Source of the DNA: JACPLA01 sp964602055
Lineage (GTDB): Bacteria > Bacteroidota > Ignavibacteria > UBA10030
Direction: 5' to 3'
NCBI GenBank assembly: GCA_964602055.1
Contig: CAZRPU010000064.1
Coordinates: 1 to 10,960 of the forward strand
Length of the DNA: 10,960 bases
Shown in pieces: positions 1-7,104 of this stretch (position 1 is its first letter; each line of letters opens with the position of its first letter). Both the position numbers and the translations under genes were made by a program. The notes under the pieces were generated by a model. That model ran no database searches and was not told the origin of the DNA. It saw only the letters and a list, made by a program, of their open reading frames with translations.

Positions 1-184
1 CCCCTTCCTGGATGACCAACACCGTGTCCCCAACACCGGCGTCGACATCGTCTATGGCAAGAATGTCACGACCGCTGAGACTGCCGTCAAGAAGCATCGG
101 CTGTACCATGAGGATCTTCTTGTCTTTGAGCGAAGGATGCTTCTGTGTAGCAACAAGAGTACCGGTGACTTTACAGAGCATCAT
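1..184 (-). CDS. Bacterial microcompartment vertex protein, EutN/CcmL family (3' part missing)
   Basis: Proteins of this family form pentamers that cap the vertices of bacterial microcompartment shells such as carboxysomes and metabolosomes. About 61 residues are visible, roughly two thirds of a usual 85-100 residue protein; the rest lies beyond the left edge. Seen: the N-terminal KVTGTLVATQKHPSLKDKK, then ILMVQP, then DDVDAGVGDTVLVIQEG. These match the family's GTVVATxKxxxLxGxKLLxVQP start and its later AVDxVGAGxGExVLVxxG strand. The start at 184 overlaps the glmM stop as ATGA; a second ATG follows at once (181). AAAGG at 193-197 (read on the minus strand) sits 8 bases upstream of the first ATG. 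The overlap implies translation coupled to glmM. Which compartment type it serves cannot be told from this protein; further shell genes would lie left of the window. It could also be an isolated vertex-protein gene. Family call firm, function open. Confidence 0.85.
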   Translation of the reverse strand, partial: MMLCKVTGTLVATQKHPSLKDKKILMVQPMLLDGSLSGRDILAIDDVDAGVGDTVLVIQEG

Positions 185-1593
185 AGCGATGGCCTTTCGG
201 GAAGTCTCCCGTCATGGAGTGCTTGTGCAACGCTTGAAATGAGGTCGTCTGCCATAGCTTTTGTCCTGGCTTCGGCAATAATGCGGAGAATGGGCTCCGT
301 GTTTGATTTTCGGATATGAACCCAGGAGTCGGAATAATCAATCTTGAGCCCGTCAAGCGTGGTTGCAGATCCGGTGGATGAGAATTGTTTCTCGAGCAGG
401 GAAAGAGCTTCTCCGGCATTCAATGCGCCGAGATCGACCCTGCTCTTGGCAATTACGTAATTCGGGAGAGTTTTCTTCAGCTCTGAAAGAGAACCTCCAA
501 AATCGGCAAGAAACTGCAGCATGAGTCCAGTACCGACAAGCGCGTCCCTGCCGAGGTGTACACGCGGCAGGATCACTCCGCCGCTCCCCTCTCCTCCGAT
601 GATGGCGCCTGTTTCCTTCATCTTCTCCGCGACGTTAATCTCTCCGACAGCCGTTCGTATAGATTCCGCCCCGTATTGTCTGGCAATGTCATCTACCGCG
701 CGTGTTGTGGAAAGGTTGGTAACAACGCGAAGTGGCGGACCGGATTTTCTCCGAACTGCGGAGCCTCTGCGTGTTTCATGTTCAAGGACGAATTTGACAA
801 CGCTGGCAATGGTATATTCTTCGCCATAGGGCTGACCCCGCTCGTCGATTAAGACCAGCCTATCACCGTCCGGATCGACGGCAATTCCCAGGTCGGCTTT
901 TTCCCTCGTGACTCTCCGGCGGAGGGAAACAAGGTTCTCAGGCAAGGGTTCCGGCGTGTGGGCGAAAATGCCGGACACATCGCAATTCAATTCTATTACC
1001 CGGCAGCCCAGCGCCTTAAGAAGCTGCGGAACGACCACTCCCCCCGCTGCATTGACACAGTCAACAACGACTTTGAATTTTCGCCTTCGGACAGACCGTA
1101 CGTTGATAGAGGGGAGCGCGAGGACACTCTCGATGTGCTTCTCGAGAAAGCTGCTGTCTGTCCGATGCTCACCCATCTTGTCCCATGCTGCGTATGTCTG
1201 CAGAGGGGATCCTGCTATGGACCAGAGCCGTTGGTTTTGTTCGGCGTTGAGAAAGAGGCCGTTGGCATCAAGAAACTTAAGCCCGTTCCACATGATGGGA
1301 TTATGGCTGGCTGTCACTGAAATCCCTCCGGAAGCACGAAGGCGCTCCACGGCTATCTGAACGGTCGGTGTGGGACAAACGCCAAGAGCGACGACATCGC
1401 ACCCCATGGAGAGAAGAGTTGAGGAGACGATATGGGTGAGGGGCTTTCCCGTAATTCTCCCATCCCGGCCGATGACAACGGTCCCGCGCCGGCAGTATTC
1501 CGCATACGCGGAGACATATCGGACAATCGTTTCGGGCGTAAGGCTCGACCCGACGATTCCCCGAATTCCGGAAATACTTACCATGAGGGACAC
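181..1593 (-). CDS. glmM: Phosphoglucosamine mutase / phosphomannomutase family protein
   Basis: Alpha-D-phosphohexomutase, most likely converting glucosamine-6-phosphate to glucosamine-1-phosphate for UDP-GlcNAc and peptidoglycan/LPS synthesis in the cytoplasm. With the GTG start at 1593 it has 470 residues, normal for the family (about 445-480). Seen: N-terminal SISGIRGIVG; the phosphoserine loop TASHNP with catalytic Ser96; the metal-binding loop DPDGDR at 240-245; the sugar-binding loop GEGSGG at about 334-339; and the phosphate-binding loop RKSNTEP at 428-434. The SNTEP form and DPDGDR resemble archaeal-type GlmM/ManB more than classical E. coli GlmM, so phosphomannomutase activity is a real alternative. 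Start choice: AGGA (minus strand, plus positions 1600-1603) lies 6 bases before GTG 1593; the ATG at 1584 is in frame but has poorer spacing. The reading frame stays open to 2082, but that part is antisense to amrA and has no family similarity. It overlaps the downstream microcompartment vertex gene by 4 bases and is divergent from amrA. Confidence 0.88.
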   Translation of the reverse strand: MSLMVSISGIRGIVGSSLTPETIVRYVSAYAEYCRRGTVVIGRDGRITGKPLTHIVSSTLLSMGCDVVALGVCPTPTVQIAVERLRASGGISVTASHNPIMWNGLKFLDANGLFLNAEQNQRLWSIAGSPLQTYAAWDKMGEHRTDSSFLEKHIESVLALPSINVRSVRRRKFKVVVDCVNAAGGVVVPQLLKALGCRVIELNCDVSGIFAHTPEPLPENLVSLRRRVTREKADLGIAVDPDGDRLVLIDERGQPYGEEYTIASVVKFVLEHETRRGSAVRRKSGPPLRVVTNLSTTRAVDDIARQYGAESIRTAVGEINVAEKMKETGAIIGGEGSGGVILPRVHLGRDALVGTGLMLQFLADFGGSLSELKKTLPNYVIAKSRVDLGALNAGEALSLLEKQFSSTGSATTLDGLKIDYSDSWVHIRKSNTEPILRIIAEARTKAMADDLISSVAQALHDGRLPERPSL

Positions 1594-1617
1594 GAGAAAT
1601 CCTGGAAAGTGCCGAAG

Positions 1618-1646
1618 AATGTACAAAATGAGGCTGGCAGAAGCAA
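1618..1646 (-). promoter_or_regulatory. Possible sigma-70-like promoter for glmM
   Basis: On the minus strand, TTGCTT (plus 1641-1646) is followed after exactly 17 bases by TACATT (plus 1618-1623). This would start transcription near 1611, leaving about 18 bases before the GTG start and placing AGGA inside the leader. The match is 4 of 6 at each box, so it is plausible rather than strong. It lies in the 103-base divergent gap between glmM and amrA. Confidence 0.3.
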
Positions 1647-1680
1647 CCTTGAATGTTACCTGGTCCTTGAGTACTTTGAG

Positions 1681-1687
1681 AGGGGAG
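1681..1687 (+). promoter_or_regulatory. Ribosome binding site deciding the amrA start
   Basis: AGGGGAG ends immediately before the first of three in-frame ATG codons (1688, 1691, 1697). Only the third has a usable 9-base spacing, which is why the start was placed at 1697 rather than at the first ATG. Confidence 0.6.
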
Positions 1688-1696
1688 ATGATGCCG

Positions 1697-2242
1697 ATGC
1701 ACCTCGCGGAAAAGGATAAAAAGGAACTCCTGCGAATCGCGCGAAGAAGCATTGAGTCGGCGGTCGGCGGCGCAAGGAGCACTCCGGACAAGTCAGGGTC
1801 AGAGTCGTTGATGGAGCCGTCGGGAGTATTTGTCACGCTGAGGCAGGAAGGTGATTTGAGAGGATGCATCGGATATGTCGAACCAAAAATCCCGCTCATT
1901 GACGCCGTGAAAGAGGTTGCGGTAAAGGCCGCCACAGAAGATCCGCGCTTTCTGCCTCTTTCGGGCAAAGAACTCGATGCGACGCAGATTGAAATTTCGG
2001 TGTTGTCAGGCTTGTCGCAAATCGAAGATACGGGAACGATTGAAATAGGGAAGCATGGATTGGTCATTGATGCCGGGTTCACGCGCGGGCTTTTGTTGCC
2101 CGGCGTAGCTGTCGAGTTTCACTGGACGAGGGAACAGTTTCTCGATCATACGGCCGCAAAGGCCGGGCTCTCCCCGGAAATTTGGAGAACCGGCCAGGTT
2201 CGTATTTTCACCTTTACCACAGAGACGTTTTCCGAAAGTTGA
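1697..2242 (+). CDS. amrA: AMMECR1-domain protein (AmmeMemoRadiSam system protein A)
   Basis: Small AMMECR1-family protein of unknown biochemical role; the family is found in all domains of life, and in prokaryotes is often encoded beside a MEMO1-like protein and a radical SAM enzyme. From the ATG at 1697 it has 181 residues, typical for a single-domain member. Seen: the family signature LRGCIG at residues 54-59; AATEDPRFLPL at about 78-88; IEISVLS at 98-104; the GKHGLVID strand at 118-125; RGLLLPGVAVE at 130-140; and the C-terminal HTAAKAGLSPEIW. ATG codons at 1688, 1691 and 1697 are all in frame. GGGGAG ends at 1687, so only 1697 has normal spacing (9 bases). It is the first gene of a long plus-strand run and precedes the MEMO1-family gene by 18 bases. 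Family assignment is secure; what it does in the cell is not known. Confidence 0.9.
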   Translation: MHLAEKDKKELLRIARRSIESAVGGARSTPDKSGSESLMEPSGVFVTLRQEGDLRGCIGYVEPKIPLIDAVKEVAVKAATEDPRFLPLSGKELDATQIEISVLSGLSQIEDTGTIEIGKHGLVIDAGFTRGLLLPGVAVEFHWTREQFLDHTAAKAGLSPEIWRTGQVRIFTFTTETFSES

Positions 2243-2260
2243 TTTTCTGGTTCTTGCACC

Positions 2261-3088
2261 ATGTCCACCATTCGGGAACCGGCAGTTGCCGGGCTCTTTT
2301 ATCCTGATCTTCAGACTGTTCTGAGCAGAAACGTCGACGAACTTCTGCTGCGCGCAGCGTCACGGACGATTCGCGGCTCTCTCCGGGGACTGATTGCGCC
2401 GCACGCAGGCTACGTCTATTCAGGATCCACAGCGGCGATCGGCTTCAAGCTTTTGAAGGAAAGGCATTTTGACTCAATTATCATCGTCGGGCCGAGCCAT
2501 CGGGAATACTTTGATGGCGTCTCCATCTACGACGGTGATGCGTACAAAACCCCGCTGGGTGTTGTTGAGGTCGACGCTGCTCTGCGAGATCGCCTGCGGC
2601 AGGCATGGCCTGCTGTCACCGTGTCGGAATCGGGCCATAATCTTGAGCATGCTATTGAGGTGCAACTCCCTTTTCTCCAGCGTCTCTTTGGCTCATTTTC
2701 GTTCGTTCCCATCGTCATGGGAGACCAGAAGCCGGCATATTGCGAGCAACTTGCCGATGCCCTGGCCGATGCATGTCGGGGAATGAACGTCCTGTTGGTT
2801 GCGAGCAGCGATCTTTCGCATTATCACCCCTATAAGTCTGCAATCGATCTGGACCGGAAAGTCCTGGAGGAAATTGAACAGTACAACACAGAAGGACTCA
2901 TGAAGAAGCTCGAACGCGAGGAAGCGGAGGCTTGCGGTGGCGGCCCCATCGTTGTCGTCATGCGGGCTGCGCGCCGGCTTGGCGCTACCTCGTCGAAAGT
3001 GCTCCACTACTGCAATTCGGGAGACATTTCAGGCGAAAAAGACGCAGTCGTGGGATATGTCTCCGCTGTTCTGTTCCAGGAAGAATAA
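2261..3088 (+). CDS. amrB: MEMO1 family protein (AmmeMemoRadiSam system protein B)
   Basis: MEMO1-like protein of 275 residues, the usual prokaryotic length. The fold is related to class III extradiol dioxygenases, but no reaction is established; human MEMO1 binds redox metals (iron or copper). Seen: EPAVAGLFYP at the N-terminus, LIAPHAGYVYSG with His48, GPSH with His80, GHNLEHAIEVQLPFLQ at 125-140, SSDLSHY at 182-188, ACGGGPI with Cys225, and CNSGD at 251-255. His48, His80 and Cys225 match by motif the His49/His81/Cys244 metal ligands of human MEMO1, so the metal site looks intact. The pairing with amrA 18 bases upstream is the familiar AmmeMemo arrangement; the usual radical SAM partner is not in the window. 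No clear Shine-Dalgarno precedes the ATG, so translation may be coupled to amrA. The stop codon abuts the next gene's TTG start. Confidence 0.93.
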   Translation: MSTIREPAVAGLFYPDLQTVLSRNVDELLLRAASRTIRGSLRGLIAPHAGYVYSGSTAAIGFKLLKERHFDSIIIVGPSHREYFDGVSIYDGDAYKTPLGVVEVDAALRDRLRQAWPAVTVSESGHNLEHAIEVQLPFLQRLFGSFSFVPIVMGDQKPAYCEQLADALADACRGMNVLLVASSDLSHYHPYKSAIDLDRKVLEEIEQYNTEGLMKKLEREEAEACGGGPIVVVMRAARRLGATSSKVLHYCNSGDISGEKDAVVGYVSAVLFQEE

Positions 3089-3988
3089 TTGCCCGCAAAG
3101 ACCCGGAAACTGAATATCTCGATTGTCGGTGCAGGGAGGGTGGGTTCCGCTCTTGCCGTTGCGCTCAGGAAGAGGGGGCATTCGATTGTTTCCGTGGTGA
3201 GCCGGACACCTCGTTCCGCCCGCAGATTGGCCCGGATTGTCCGGTGCAAGAACGCCTCGCATTCGCTTGCTGACATTGCGCCGAACACTTCTCTTGTCAT
3301 CATTGCGGTCCCGGAGCATTCTCTCGACGAAATCTCCCGCCAGCTCGCGGCGCTCGACGGATTACCGTTTGAAAGCATGTTTGCCTCTCACACATCGGGT
3401 TCCCTGACCAGTGATGTGCTGTCGGCAGTGGCAAACAAGGGTGTTCATACATTTTCCCTTCATCCCATTCAATCTTTTCCGCCTGCAGCGGCCTCGGGTC
3501 AATCCGACAAGATCCTCGACGGAATTTGGTACGGTTTTGAGGGCCCGTCGGATACGCGGATATTCGCGAAGCAGCTGACGAAGGAACTGGGCGGACGATT
3601 CCTCGAAGTTCCGAAAGACAAGAAAATTCTGTATCATCTCGCCTGTGTCTTCGCATCGAACTATCCCCTGGTGCTGCTTGGGGCTGTTGAACGGTTGGCG
3701 CGTCAGGTGACCGGTCGCAACCTTGCTCCTTTTCGAAGGCTCTTTGAATCGAGCGCCACGAATGGATTTCAGTTGGGGGCAGCGCAAGCGCTTACAGGCC
3801 CTCTTACGAGAGGAAGTGTCGAGGTGATCCATCGGCATATGATCGAGCTGTCCTCAAAGCAGCCGGATCTCCTGGCCCTTTACGGCGCATTGGGTCTGTC
3901 CGCATTGGATCTTCTCGGTGACGAGAACCTGACGCCAGAACAACGTGCGCAGCTCGAGGCCATTCTCTCCGGCAACGATGATCGTTGA
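3089..3988 (+). CDS. Rossmann-fold and DUF2520 domain protein (predicted NAD(P)-dependent oxidoreductase)
   Basis: Predicted cytoplasmic dehydrogenase-like protein of 299 residues. The N-terminal half is a Rossmann domain starting ISIVGAGRVGSALAVAL, with the dinucleotide-binding GAGRVG at 14-19, then LVIIAVPEHSLDEI at about 69-82. HTSGS (101-105) and GVHTFSLHPIQSF (118-130) are characteristic of this family. The C-terminal half is the helical DUF2520 domain, with YHLACVFASNYPLVLL at 182-197 and ALTGPLTRGS at 234-243. The architecture recalls pyrroline-5-carboxylate reductase and 6-phosphogluconate-dehydrogenase-like enzymes; the substrate is unknown. The start is TTG directly after the amrB stop (TAATTG), with AGGAAG at 3078-3083 at good spacing, so translation is probably coupled. 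The end overlaps the following PHP gene by 11 bases. Family call is strong; no specific reaction should be assigned. Confidence 0.85.
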   Translation: MPAKTRKLNISIVGAGRVGSALAVALRKRGHSIVSVVSRTPRSARRLARIVRCKNASHSLADIAPNTSLVIIAVPEHSLDEISRQLAALDGLPFESMFASHTSGSLTSDVLSAVANKGVHTFSLHPIQSFPPAAASGQSDKILDGIWYGFEGPSDTRIFAKQLTKELGGRFLEVPKDKKILYHLACVFASNYPLVLLGAVERLARQVTGRNLAPFRRLFESSATNGFQLGAAQALTGPLTRGSVEVIHRHMIELSSKQPDLLALYGALGLSALDLLGDENLTPEQRAQLEAILSGNDDR

Positions 3989-4781
3989 TTACCATACTCA
4001 TACCTCCCTCTGCAAGCATGGCGAAGGCCGTCTGGAAGAATACATCCGCCGCGCAATTGATCTTCAATTGGATGAAATCGGCTGCTCCGAACACATTCCG
4101 ATGCCCGACAGATTTGACGAGGCGCATCGCATGGACATCGGCCAGTACCATGCAGAGTACGCTCCTGCTGTAACGGAAGCGAAGGAGAAATTCAAGAAGG
4201 AGATTATCGTCCGGCGCGGGATAGAAGCCGATTTTTATCCCGGCACGGAGAAATGGGTTGAGGGATTTTTGCAGGAGAATTCCTTCGATTATGTCATTGG
4301 CTCGGTGCACTTTCTGAGCGAGTGGGGGTTTGATAACCCGCTGTTTGTGCACCACTATGAGGAGCGCGATATCCAGGCGACGTACGTGGCATACTATGAC
4401 GCTATCGTCAAGTCCGTTCGGAGCGGTCTCTTCGACATCATTGGCCACTGCGATCTTGTGAAAAAATTCGGCCATCGTCCTTCCGGCGATATGACGGAGA
4501 TTCTTCGCGAGACGCTAAGGGTAATAGCACAACACGACCTCTGCATCGAAATCAACACTTCCGGTCTTCGGAAACCGGTGTGCGAGATTTACCCTGACGA
4601 GCCGATTCTTGCCATTGCGGAGGAATTCGGGATTCCCCTGACGCTGGGATCGGATGCTCATGCACCTCAGGACGTTGCCAGGGACTTCGACAAAGCCGCC
4701 GCCCTCATCGAACGGTATGGAGGAGGTCATATTGCAGTTTTTGATCAAAGAAAACGCACAGAAGTACCTTTAAAAAAATGA
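3978..4781 (+). CDS. PHP-domain phosphoesterase, histidinol-phosphatase (HisJ/HisK) family
   Basis: Probable histidinol-phosphate phosphatase, the step that yields histidinol in histidine synthesis, or a related PHP phosphoesterase. It has 267 residues, as usual for HisJ-type enzymes. Seen metal-site motifs: DYHTHTS with His6 and His8; SEHIPMP with Glu38 and His39; GIEADFYPG with Glu83; DYVIGSVHFL with His111; IIGHCDLVKKFG with His157; EINTSG at 191-196; and LGSDAH with Asp226 and His228. All conserved PHP metal ligands appear present. The ATG at 3978 was chosen because the domain begins MIVDYHTHT, as in homologues; an upstream in-frame GTG at 3945 would add residues with no family match. The start lies inside the end of the DUF2520 gene. 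No other his gene is visible, so the histidine role rests on family resemblance alone. Confidence 0.87.
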   Translation: MIVDYHTHTSLCKHGEGRLEEYIRRAIDLQLDEIGCSEHIPMPDRFDEAHRMDIGQYHAEYAPAVTEAKEKFKKEIIVRRGIEADFYPGTEKWVEGFLQENSFDYVIGSVHFLSEWGFDNPLFVHHYEERDIQATYVAYYDAIVKSVRSGLFDIIGHCDLVKKFGHRPSGDMTEILRETLRVIAQHDLCIEINTSGLRKPVCEIYPDEPILAIAEEFGIPLTLGSDAHAPQDVARDFDKAAALIERYGGGHIAVFDQRKRTEVPLKK

Positions 4782-4796
4782 CAGACGGGACGTATC

Positions 4797-5579
4797 ATGG
4801 CTTATGAAACGATTCTGGTTGAACGAAAAAGGAACATTGCCCGGGTTACGATCAATCGCCCGGACAAGCTCAACGCGCTGAACGCGCTCGCGAAAGAAGA
4901 GCTGAGAAAGGCGTTCGAGGAATTGAAGTCGGATTCTTCCGTCGACGTTGTGATTCTCACCGGATCGGGGGAGAAGGCCTTTGTCGCCGGGACCGATATC
5001 AAAGAACTCACAGCTCTGACGAATGCATCAGGCAGGGAATTTGCGGCGGGTGGCCAGCGGGTTTTCGACCTCATTGAAAATCTCGGCAAACCTGTTCTCG
5101 CGGCCGTGAATGGCTATGCACTCGGAGGTGGGTGTGAACTCGCACTTTCCTGCCACATCCGTGTGGCCGCGGAGAGCGCGAAGTTTGGCCAGCCTGAGGT
5201 GAATCTCGGCATCATCCCCGGCTACGGCGGAACACAGCGATTGGCCCGTCTTGTCGGCAAAGGCCGCGCGATGGAGATGATACTGACAGGTGATTCGATC
5301 GATGCCGAGGAGGCTCTGCGGATTGGCCTGGTGAACCGCGTGGTTCCGTCTGCGGAACTCCTCTCCGTTTGTGAAGCCATGGCAGAAAAAATCGCTTCCA
5401 AGGGACAGATTGCCGTACGCCTTGCCCTGAAAGCGGTCAACATGACGCACGAAACAAACCTTACGGACGGACAGGAACTTGAGGCAAGCTTGTTTGGCCT
5501 GTGCTGCGGTACTGAAGATTTCAGGGAGGGGACGAAGGCGTTTCTCGAGAAACGCAAACCCTCGTTTAAGAACGCATGA
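4797..5579 (+). CDS. Enoyl-CoA hydratase/isomerase family protein (crotonase)
   Basis: Crotonase-fold enzyme of 260 residues, the normal length, probably hydrating short-chain 2-enoyl-CoA esters to 3-hydroxyacyl-CoA in fatty-acid or amino-acid breakdown, or in butyrate/hydroxybutyrate metabolism. Seen: INRPDKLNALN at 19-29; AFVAGTDIKEL at 61-71, which supplies one oxyanion-hole backbone NH; NGYALGGGCELALSC at 105-119, containing Glu114; and GQPEVNLGIIPGYGGTQRL at 131-149, containing Glu134. The two glutamates are 20 residues apart, as Glu144 and Glu164 are in rat mitochondrial enoyl-CoA hydratase, so true hydratase activity is likely. The exact acyl-CoA substrate cannot be read from the sequence. 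It begins 15 bases after the PHP gene, with a weak GGGA 6 bases before the ATG. No other beta-oxidation gene is adjacent. Confidence 0.92.
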   Translation: MAYETILVERKRNIARVTINRPDKLNALNALAKEELRKAFEELKSDSSVDVVILTGSGEKAFVAGTDIKELTALTNASGREFAAGGQRVFDLIENLGKPVLAAVNGYALGGGCELALSCHIRVAAESAKFGQPEVNLGIIPGYGGTQRLARLVGKGRAMEMILTGDSIDAEEALRIGLVNRVVPSAELLSVCEAMAEKIASKGQIAVRLALKAVNMTHETNLTDGQELEASLFGLCCGTEDFREGTKAFLEKRKPSFKNA

Positions 5580-5595
5580 TGCAATGACAATCATC

Positions 5596-5608
5596 GGAGG
5601 ACGGCATT
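5596..5608 (+). promoter_or_regulatory. Strong Shine-Dalgarno followed by a probable ATT start codon for glyS
   Basis: GGAGG at 5596-5600 is the clearest Shine-Dalgarno in the 68-base gap before the glyS ATG, but it is 47 bases from that ATG. Five bases after it comes ATT (5606), in frame with glyS and with no stop between: ATT AAG ACG AAT and so on into the ATG at 5648. No ATG, GTG, TTG or CTG exists in this frame over that stretch. Use of ATT is an inference. Confidence 0.45.
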
Positions 5609-5647
5609 AAGACGAATCAGAAGGCATCACCCGATCAGTCGAAGATC

Positions 5648-7087
5648 ATGGAGAAGATCGTTTCACTCGCGAAACGACGGGGATTTGTTTTTCAATCAAG
5701 CGAGATCTATGGGGGGCTGAACGGATGTTGGGATTACGGGCCGCTGGGTGTTGAGCTCCTCAACAATCTGAAGCAGGAATGGTGGCGGTCCATGACTTAT
5801 CGCGACGATGTGGACGGAATCGATGCGTCCATTCTGATGCATCCAAAGGTATGGGAGGCATCCGGGCACGTCGAGAATTTCACTGATCCGATGGTGGATT
5901 GCAAGCAGTGCAAGTCGCGCTACCGCCTGGACATCCTGCTGGACGAGCTGACAGTAAAAAAGAAGAAGGAGGTTCTGCGCGCGATGGAGCCCGGGGCGTT
6001 CGAAGGTCAGATCGACGACGGTCGTGTGGTCTCGGAATTTGCTGCCCGCATGGACAAGGCCGGAGAAATGGTGCGCGTGCTTTCGTGTCCGAACTGTGGA
6101 AACAAAGGTACCTTCACTGATGCGCGGAAGTTCAACCTTATGTTCAAGACTTTCGTCGGTCCGGTGGAGGATTCTTCTGCTGCCGTGTTTCTCAGGCCTG
6201 AGACGGCCCAGGGCATCTTTGTCAATGTTCAGAACGTCCAATCCGCTTCGCGCCGAAAAGTACCTTTTGGCATTGCCCAAATCGGCAAGGCATTCCGGAA
6301 TGAAATCAATACCAAGAATTTTCTTTTCCGCACGCGTGAGTTTGAACAGATGGAAATGCAGTTCTTTGTCAAGCCCGGGACCGATGACGAATGGTTTGAG
6401 TATTGGAGATCCGAACGTATGCGCTGGTTCGAAGAGCTTGGACTCAGGAAGGAAAGACTTCGTTGGAGCCAGCATCCCCCCGACAAGCTTGCTCATTATG
6501 CCAAGAATGCTTATGACGTCGAATACCAATTTCCTTTTGGATGGGGTGAAATCGAGGGCGTCCATAACAGAACGGATTACGATCTTTCGCGTCACCAGCA
6601 GTTTTCAGGAAAGTCTCTCGAGTTTTTCGAAGAGGAAACGAAATCGAAATTTATTCCGTACGTGATCGAGACGTCCGCTGGCGCCAGCCGTTCGTTCATG
6701 GCCTTTCTTGTCGATGCCTATCATGAAGAAGAGGCCCCGACCGCAGAGGGGGGAACGGAAACGAGGGTTGTTCTGCGGCTGCATCAACGGCTTGCGCCCA
6801 CGAAGGTCGCCATCTTCCCCCTGGTCAATCGTGACGGGATGCCCGAACTGGCGCGAATGATCGAAACAGACCTGCGTCGCTTGGTCCGCGTGTTCTATGA
6901 TGACAGCGGGGCCGTAGGAAGACGATACCGGCGCCAGGATGAGGTTGGAACTCCCTACTGCGTTACCGTGGATTCACAGTCTTTGCAGGATAAGACCGTC
7001 ACTGTTCGCCATCGCGATTCCATGCAGCAGGAACGTGTCAACAGCTCACAGCTGAAATCCTTCTTTTCTGAAAAACTTCTTTGGTAA
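5648..7087 (+). CDS. glyS: Glycyl-tRNA synthetase, homodimeric class II type
   Basis: Charges tRNA-Gly with glycine. It has 479 residues from the ATG, the range of the alpha2 (single-chain) enzyme rather than the alpha2beta2 E. coli type. Seen: SSEIYGGLNGCWDYGPLGVELLNN-type N-terminus (split here: SSEIYGG at 17-23, YGPLGVELL at 30-38); a zinc-binding pair CKQC (85-88) and CPNC (147-150); RPETAQGIFVN at 183-193; motif 2 with FRNEI at 217-221 and RTREFEQMEMQFF at 228-240; motif 3 ETSAGASRSFMAFLVDAY at 341-358 with Arg348; and the anticodon-binding domain from LAPTKVAIFPL (382-392), including RRYRRQDEVGTPYCVTVD at 425-442. The real start may be an ATT at 5606, adding 14 residues, as discussed for the GGAGG upstream. 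It follows the enoyl-CoA hydratase gene and is 17 bases before the TPR gene. Confidence 0.96.
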   Translation: MEKIVSLAKRRGFVFQSSEIYGGLNGCWDYGPLGVELLNNLKQEWWRSMTYRDDVDGIDASILMHPKVWEASGHVENFTDPMVDCKQCKSRYRLDILLDELTVKKKKEVLRAMEPGAFEGQIDDGRVVSEFAARMDKAGEMVRVLSCPNCGNKGTFTDARKFNLMFKTFVGPVEDSSAAVFLRPETAQGIFVNVQNVQSASRRKVPFGIAQIGKAFRNEINTKNFLFRTREFEQMEMQFFVKPGTDDEWFEYWRSERMRWFEELGLRKERLRWSQHPPDKLAHYAKNAYDVEYQFPFGWGEIEGVHNRTDYDLSRHQQFSGKSLEFFEEETKSKFIPYVIETSAGASRSFMAFLVDAYHEEEAPTAEGGTETRVVLRLHQRLAPTKVAIFPLVNRDGMPELARMIETDLRRLVRVFYDDSGAVGRRYRRQDEVGTPYCVTVDSQSLQDKTVTVRHRDSMQQERVNSSQLKSFFSEKLLW

Positions 7088-7104
7088 GCCGCTTCACGAC
7101 AGCC

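Noticed and set aside
1649..1677. TTGAAT, a 17-base spacer and TACTTT as a promoter for amrA.
   Set aside because: Transcription would start near 1684, inside the ribosome binding site at 1681-1687, and the -10 match is only 3 of 6.
1594..2082. The glmM reading frame stays open upstream to 2082, which would give a 633-residue protein.
   Set aside because: That stretch is antisense to the well-supported amrA gene and has no phosphohexomutase similarity; the family N-terminus (SISGIRGIVG) begins just after 1593.
3945..3977. Upstream GTG start for the PHP gene.
   Set aside because: It adds eleven residues without family similarity and lengthens the overlap with the DUF2520 gene; MIVDYHTHT at 3978 is the expected N-terminus.
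5696..6595. A 299-residue open frame on the minus strand inside glyS.
   Set aside because: It is antisense to strongly conserved GlyRS motifs, shows no recognisable domain, and reads as a shadow of codon use in the real gene. Shorter antisense frames in the other genes were dismissed for the same reason.
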